Of a stretch of 17,279 nt of DNA, positions 13,701-17,279 are shown piece after piece. The notes beneath the pieces are model-generated. The model had not been told where the DNA came from. It made no database searches and saw only the letters and a list, made by a program, of their open reading frames with translations. A program made the position numbers and the translations under genes. The first letter of the stretch is position 1; each line of letters starts with the position of its first letter. The stretch lies in assembly GCA_003577005.1 (NCBI GenBank), contig QEUW01000223.1:1-17279 (forward strand), in the 5' to 3' direction. The DNA is from Chloroflexota bacterium (GTDB taxonomy: Bacteria; Chloroflexota; Anaerolineae; Caldilineales; Caldilineaceae).

Positions 13701-14069
13701 ATGACAACTCAAAATTTGCCAACATCCACTGGCGAGGGAAGTGAAAAACAGGCGCTCAACCAGCGTCTTGAGGCGATCAGTTGGGCACTCTTTCTCATCA
13801 TGCTCGGCGGCATCGGCCTGATACCCGATGCGCTGGTGCCGGAGGGCGCCTGGCTAGTCGGCGTAGGGCTGATCATGCTCGGGCTCAACCTGGCCCGCTC
13901 GCTCATCAACATCCCCATGAGCTCGGGCACGCTGTTCCTAGGAGCTTTGGCCTTGATTGCCGGACTCGCCAGCATCTTTGGGGTGGATCTGCCGATCTTC
14001 CCCATTGCGCTCATCCTACTGGGATTGAATGCCCTGGGCAAGGCATTCTTTGCCGGGTCGGTGGAGTAA
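13701..14069 (+). CDS. Small four-helix membrane protein, unknown function
   Basis: 122 residues: a polar N-terminus of about 25 residues followed by four close-packed hydrophobic helices (about 27-43, 48-66, 73-90 and 95-115) rich in glycine and leucine. The G-x-x-L-I-P-D-A-L-V-P-E-G and L-I-M-L-G-L-N-L-A-R-S-L-I-N patterns resemble the membrane segments seen in LiaF/LiaI-type or DUF5668-like small proteins, but this is only a resemblance. AAAGGAG at 13687-13693 supports the ATG at 13701. It follows a terminator and is followed by a palindrome (14073-14099), so it is probably a single-gene unit. Confidence 0.77.
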   Translation: MTTQNLPTSTGEGSEKQALNQRLEAISWALFLIMLGGIGLIPDALVPEGAWLVGVGLIMLGLNLARSLINIPMSSGTLFLGALALIAGLASIFGVDLPIFPIALILLGLNALGKAFFAGSVE

Positions 14070-14072
14070 GCG

Positions 14073-14099
14073 GTAGGACAAGATGCCATCTTGTCCTAC
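14073..14099. repeat. Perfect 13-bp palindrome directly after a stop codon
   Basis: gtaggacaagatg (14073-14085), one central base, then its exact complement (14087-14099). It begins four bases after the stop of the 13701 gene. There is no T-run, so it is more likely a REP-type repeat or an mRNA 3'-end stabilising hairpin than a standard terminator. The single-base centre means the hairpin would open to a small loop. Confidence 0.7.
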
Positions 14100-14171
14100 A
14101 ACCTGCCGATCCACGCCACAGTCAGACTTCACGAGCGAGGCGAATGGCGCGCTGGAGACGGAGGCGAAAAG

Positions 14172-15062
14172 ATGACGACCGTCAACACCTTAATCAAGCG
14201 GCACCCGGTGCTGCTCTTCTACGTGGTCGTATTTGGTATCTCATGGGGCGGCTTTCTGCTTGCGGTCGGTCCTACGACCGCGATGGCGGTGGTCGACATT
14301 CCCCCGATTGCGATTCTGTCGATGGTAGCCGGCCCCGTCGTTGGCGGGCTCCTCTTGACGGGTCTTGTCTATGGCAAGGCGGGCTTTCGTGACTTCCGCT
14401 CGCGATTGTTCCGGTGGCGGGTGGGAGTCCGTTGGTACGCGGTCGCGCTCTTGATCGCTCCGCTCGTGGTGGCGGCAGTCAGCTTGGCGCTTGCGCGCAT
14501 CTCTCCGGTCTATCTTCCCGGCCTAGCCAGGGCGGACGACAAAATTGGCTTTCTGCTGTTCAATCTCGCCGTGGCGCTGGTGGCGGGGTTCTTTGAGGAG
14601 ATCGGCTGGACAGGGTTTGCAGTGCCCGCGCTGAGGCGGCGCTACAGCGTATTTGCGACCGGGATCATCGCCGGCGTCTTGTGGGGGGGGTGGCACTATC
14701 TGGGGAATGTCGCGGCAGCCGAAACCGTCCGGGGGACGCTCTCCCTGGCCTTCTTCCTGCCCCTGATCCTCGTCAACGTTCTCGTCGGGTCCCTGCTGCC
14801 ATTCAGGGTGCTCATGGTGTGGATCTATGACCGTACCGGGAGCCTGCTCGTGGCGATGCTCATGCACGTGAGTCTCACCGCCAGCATCCGGATCCTGACG
14901 CCTGTGGGAAACATGGGGGCGCCTCTCTTCATTTATGACTTTGTGTTGGCCGCTGTACTGTGGCTCGTCGTGGCCGCAGTGGCTGTGGCCAATCGCGGGC
15001 ATCTTTCGCGTCAAGGGCAACCGCCTGCCACTATCGGCTCGCCCCAACTCACGCCCGGTTGA
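14172..15062 (+). CDS. CPBP family intramembrane protease (second copy)
   Basis: 296 residues with about eight membrane helices. Seen: F-F-E142-E143-I-G-W-T147-G-F-A-V-P (motif 1, with threonine in place of the usual arginine), G-V-L-W-G-G-W-H175-Y (motif 2), and M-L-M-H232-V-S-L-T (motif 3, lacking the usual asparagine four residues on). The glutamates and both histidines are present, so it may be active; the EEIGWTGFA variant is one I recognise as common in a CPBP subgroup. It is distinct from the protease at 7975. The ATG at 14172 has a GGAGGCGAAA site (14159-14168); the frame is open upstream to 14091, but that would start inside the palindrome. The substrate is unknown. Confidence 0.88.
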   Translation: MTTVNTLIKRHPVLLFYVVVFGISWGGFLLAVGPTTAMAVVDIPPIAILSMVAGPVVGGLLLTGLVYGKAGFRDFRSRLFRWRVGVRWYAVALLIAPLVVAAVSLALARISPVYLPGLARADDKIGFLLFNLAVALVAGFFEEIGWTGFAVPALRRRYSVFATGIIAGVLWGGWHYLGNVAAAETVRGTLSLAFFLPLILVNVLVGSLLPFRVLMVWIYDRTGSLLVAMLMHVSLTASIRILTPVGNMGAPLFIYDFVLAAVLWLVVAAVAVANRGHLSRQGQPPATIGSPQLTPG

Positions 15063-15091
15063 CCAGCAGTTGGGCGGCGCGGCGTTTGTAG

Positions 15092-15283
15092 ATCTCGTCA
15101 CCGGCCCAGGCCGCGCGCTACGAAGTTGAACGCTTCCTGGCGCTGATCGCCGCGGGGCCGGTCCAGGGGCGCGAGTTCTCTGCGGGCAAAGCTGAGGCCA
15201 TTTCGGTTCTTGAGCTAGCGAGTGTACGTGCAGCCATGAAGCAGCATGTTCCCGACAACGTGCCCGACAACGTGAGGGCATAG
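15092..15283 (+). pseudogene. Probable C-terminal fragment of an oxidoreductase-like gene
   Basis: An open frame from 15092 to the stop at 15281-15283 has no start codon or ribosome site at its beginning. It reads Y-E-V-E-R-F-L-A-L-I-A-A-G then V-Q-G-R-E-F-S-A-G-K-A-E-A-I-S-V-L-E-L-A-S-V-R-A-A-M-K. This is an amphipathic pattern that resembles the last helices of Gfo/Idh/MocA-type oxidoreductases. A 12-bp tandem duplication (cccgacaacgtg at 15251-15262 and 15263-15274) repeats V-P-D-N near the end. The first part of the gene is missing, so it is read as a leftover. The family guess is weak. Confidence 0.35.
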
Positions 15284-15316
15284 CACCCGCGAGATCGTAA
15301 CAAGGAGAGTTCTATC

Positions 15317-15541
15317 ATGCGATTGACAACCTGGTTAGGGGCCGGGATCATCAGCGTCCTTGTCGCCGGCTGCACCGGCATTGTGCCGGTAACTCCTGGG
15401 GCATCACCCCAAGCCGAGGCCAATGCCCCTGCCGCAACAGCGCCAGCAGAGGCGACGCACGGCGAGCCCGCCGCCACCTCCGGCATGACCTACGATGCTA
15501 CATCGCTCTGCATGATGGATGCGGAGGCGGCGCACATCTAG
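15317..15541 (+). CDS. Small lipoprotein, unknown function
   Basis: 74 residues. Seen: a signal peptide with hydrophobic core G-A-G-I-I-S-V-L and the lipobox L-V-A-G-C19, so the mature protein would be lipid-anchored and about 56 residues long. The rest is alanine/proline/threonine-rich and low in complexity, ending T-S-L-C-M-M-D-A-E-A-A-H-I with no folded domain evident. It could be a genuine small lipoprotein or the N-terminal piece of a longer one cut short by the stop at 15539-15541. AAGGAGA at 15302-15308 supports the ATG. A terminator lies 167 bases downstream. Confidence 0.68.
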   Translation: MRLTTWLGAGIISVLVAGCTGIVPVTPGASPQAEANAPAATAPAEATHGEPAATSGMTYDATSLCMMDAEAAHI

Positions 15542-15707
15542 CCATCTGGCCGGGTTCATCTCCGGCCAGCACACCGGTGTCGCGGCGTGGCCTTTGTGGT
15601 ATGCTGAAGGCAACAGCCCTGGTGATGTTGTCCACCTGCTAGCGTACGACAATCGGCGGGCTTGCAGTTTCCTGTCATGAAGGATTGCCTGGGGACACGG
15701 CCAAAGG

Positions 15708-15737
15708 ACCCTAGCAGGGACCCCTGCTGGGGTTTTT
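15708..15737 (+). terminator. Intrinsic terminator
   Basis: ccctagcagg (15709-15718) pairs with cctgctgggg (15723-15732) with one wobble and an outer A-T pair, followed by TTTTT. It ends transcription from the lipoprotein side and isolates the serine hydrolase gene at 15840. Confidence 0.85.
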
Positions 15738-15781
15738 CTATTGATGCCAGGTTCCATTCAAAAAACCTTGACTTCAGGTGT

Positions 15782-15819
15782 GTTTTATCTCATGCAGCGC
15801 ACTGCTCGATAGATAAAAC
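15782..15819. promoter_or_regulatory. Operator-like inverted repeat upstream of the serine hydrolase gene
   Basis: gttttatct (15782-15790) and agataaaac (15811-15819) are perfect 9-bp inverted copies separated by 20 bases, with an inner gcag/ctgc stem. The site is 20 bases before the ATG at 15840 and just upstream of its AAGGAG ribosome site. A TTGACT at 15768-15773 could be a -35 element, but no good -10 was seen. It could be an operator or an RNA hairpin acting on translation. Confidence 0.45.
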
Positions 15820-15839
15820 CTGCTGCAAGGAGATTAGCG

Positions 15840-17279
15840 ATGAAAACTATCACTCTACCTTCGCCCCCAACCACATCAAGGTTTCCGCTACGGTTTGGGA
15901 ATGCCCTGCGCGTGCTATTGGCGAGCGTCAGTTGGATATTGCTCATGGCAGCGGTTCTGCTCACGGCCCTTGGCGTGGGATGGATCCTGCTCGGCATGGT
16001 GCTCCTCGGCGCTGGACCGAGCGCGGATGCGGACCCCTCTCCGATGGTCGTAGCGTTGGTGCTGCTGGCGGTCACCGGCGCGCTGGCCTGGGTGGTTGCC
16101 CGGTTCTTCGCATCGGCCCGGATGGTGGGCCTCGTCATCGGCTCAACCCTCGTCTTGCTGCTCGTCGCCGGCGTGACCTGGACACTCTCCTCCCCCGACC
16201 CGGCGCTCTTCCTGGCCAGGGACATTGTCTGGGGCCCGTCGGACGTGTGGGACTACCAGAAGTTCCCCGAGCGTGCGGTCCATAACGCCCCGCCCGCTTT
16301 CCAGTTCAAGCAGAGCCTGCGCCCGGAGCTGTTCCAGACCATGACCATCGAGTACAAGCAAGGCGGCCAGGTCAAGCAGGCCACCTTGGAGGAGCTCCTC
16401 AAGTCCACCCAGACGACCTCCTTCATTGTCATCCAGGACGATGCGATCCTCTACGAGGGATACTTCAACGGTTACAACCGCGACTCCATCGTCACCTCCT
16501 TCTCGATGGCAAAATCGGTTACCTCTGCGCTGGTCGGGATCGCCATTGATGAAGGCCGGATCGGGAGCGTGGACGACCTGATCGTCTACTATCTCCCCGA
16601 ATTGAGGGGCAAAGGGCTCGACGGCGTGACAATCCGCCACCTGCTCCTGATGGCTTCGGACATCAAGTACGTGTCGGATGATGAGATTTCGGGGCTGGCA
16701 GAGCTTTCGCCCTTCAGCGACGACGGTCTATCGTACAACTATCCCAACCTGCGGGGCCAGGCGCTGGCGGTGGCGCCCGCGCCCAAAGGGCTCCCGAAGC
16801 AGCCCGGCGCCGAGTTCAACTACAACAACTACAACCCGACATTGCTCGGCATCATCCTGGAGCGGACCACGCACATGCCGGTTGCCCAATACTTGCAGGA
16901 GAAGATCTGGGAGCCACTGGGCATGGAGTATCCCGCGTCGTGGAGCCTGGACAGCAAAGCGTCGGGCTTTGAGGCGACGTTGTGCTGCCTCAATGGCCGC
17001 GCCATTGACTTCGCCAAGTTCGGTCGCCTCTTCCTCCATAACGGCAACTGGAATGGCAAGCAGATCATCTCCGAGCAGTGGGTCAAGGAGTCGACCTCGC
17101 CCTACCCGAACCCCAATGGCGACATCGCCTGGCGCGCCAACACCTGGTTCAGCGACTGGCGAGAGGCAAATGCAAGTGGAATCGGCTACTACAAGTACCA
17201 GTGGTGGGGCAGGCTCAAGCCCGACGGCAGCTACGACTTCATGGCGATCGGCCACCTGGGGCAGCGGATCTACGTCTCC
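15840..17279 (+). CDS. Membrane-anchored serine hydrolase, class C beta-lactamase fold (3' partial)
   Basis: 480 codons are open from the ATG at 15840, behind CAAGGAG (15826-15832), to the window edge, with no stop. Seen: three N-terminal membrane helices (about residues 25-60, 75-95 and 100-120), then a soluble domain with S222-M-A-K225 (SxxK nucleophile), F-N-Y328-N-N330 (YxN) and G-H472-L-G474 (the third motif, HxG rather than KTG). Known: PF00144 enzymes with HxG are often peptidases or esterases rather than beta-lactamases. Inference: a cell-surface hydrolase tethered by its N-terminus. It mirrors the hydrolase at the start of the window, which has its helices at the C-terminus. The protein probably ends within some tens of residues beyond the window. 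Confidence 0.9.
   Translation, partial: MKTITLPSPPTTSRFPLRFGNALRVLLASVSWILLMAAVLLTALGVGWILLGMVLLGAGPSADADPSPMVVALVLLAVTGALAWVVARFFASARMVGLVIGSTLVLLLVAGVTWTLSSPDPALFLARDIVWGPSDVWDYQKFPERAVHNAPPAFQFKQSLRPELFQTMTIEYKQGGQVKQATLEELLKSTQTTSFIVIQDDAILYEGYFNGYNRDSIVTSFSMAKSVTSALVGIAIDEGRIGSVDDLIVYYLPELRGKGLDGVTIRHLLLMASDIKYVSDDEISGLAELSPFSDDGLSYNYPNLRGQALAVAPAPKGLPKQPGAEFNYNNYNPTLLGIILERTTHMPVAQYLQEKIWEPLGMEYPASWSLDSKASGFEATLCCLNGRAIDFAKFGRLFLHNGNWNGKQIISEQWVKESTSPYPNPNGDIAWRANTWFSDWREANASGIGYYKYQWWGRLKPDGSYDFMAIGHLGQRIYVS

Noticed and set aside
15049..15117. 22-codon minus-strand segment reading A-W-A-G-D-E-I-Y-K-R-R-A-A-Q-L-L
   Set aside because: It looks like a protein C-terminal helix, but it is too short, overlaps the CPBP end and has a stop just upstream; I could not tie it to a family.
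14523..15281. 252-codon open frame on the minus strand
   Set aside because: It is mostly antisense to the CPBP gene; its composition is that of a shadow frame.
1..17279. CRISPR arrays, tRNA or rRNA genes, transposases, phage genes, toxin-antitoxin or defence systems
   Set aside because: I looked on both strands and saw no regularly spaced repeats, no cloverleaf-like stretch and no diagnostic protein motifs.

Overview
The window is high-GC bacterial DNA in which every gene I can support lies on the + strand. Its style suggests a member of the Chloroflexota (Caldilinea-, Anaerolineae- or Ardenticatenia-like): many small polytopic membrane proteins each with its own GGAGG ribosome site, an LLM flavin oxidoreductase, DUF4342 and GerW/YtfJ-like proteins in a non-Firmicute setting, and short palindromic repeats between genes. 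This placement is inferred from protein style only; there is no rRNA, tRNA or marker gene in view.

Layout. Positions 1-2186: the 3' part of a class C beta-lactamase-fold serine hydrolase with a four-helix C-terminal membrane domain, then an LLM-class flavin oxidoreductase. Positions 2187-2555: a non-coding stretch with a near-perfect 18-19 bp inverted repeat and an intrinsic terminator. Positions 2556-8850: a long co-directional run with no obvious terminator, made of small membrane proteins, a HemG-like flavodoxin (4421), a PLDc_N-like peptide (5587), a DUF4386-like protein (6650), a second flavodoxin (7449) and a CPBP intramembrane protease (7975). Positions 8949-9704: a membrane-anchored SRPBCC-like protein. 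Positions 9861-11219: DUF4342 followed, after a terminator, by a two-gene unit made of a short C-terminally anchored protein and a GerW/YtfJ-like protein with the same kind of C-terminal anchor. Positions 11485-12204: a CPBP-like protein without the glutamate pair.

Positions 12299-13523 look like a decay zone: a small membrane gene with an out-of-frame internal deletion, then a methyltransferase-family gene with an exact 34-bp tandem duplication near its start and a lost catalytic C-terminus beside a 61-bp palindromic element. Positions 13701-15062 hold a small four-helix membrane protein and a second CPBP protease. Positions 15063-15839 hold a probable oxidoreductase tail fragment, a small lipoprotein, a terminator and an operator-like inverted repeat. 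The window ends inside a second beta-lactamase-fold hydrolase (15840-17279+), which has N-terminal membrane helices.

The shared theme is the cell envelope: membrane-tethered serine hydrolases, intramembrane proteases, flavodoxin-type electron carriers and many uncharacterised membrane proteins. No transcription regulator, transposase, integrase, CRISPR array or known defence system is visible. The most interesting items are the tandem GerW-like pair, a recurring leader-plus-terminator module (at about 2446, 10232, 11240 and a broken copy at 13557) and the local gene decay at 12.3-13.5 kb.
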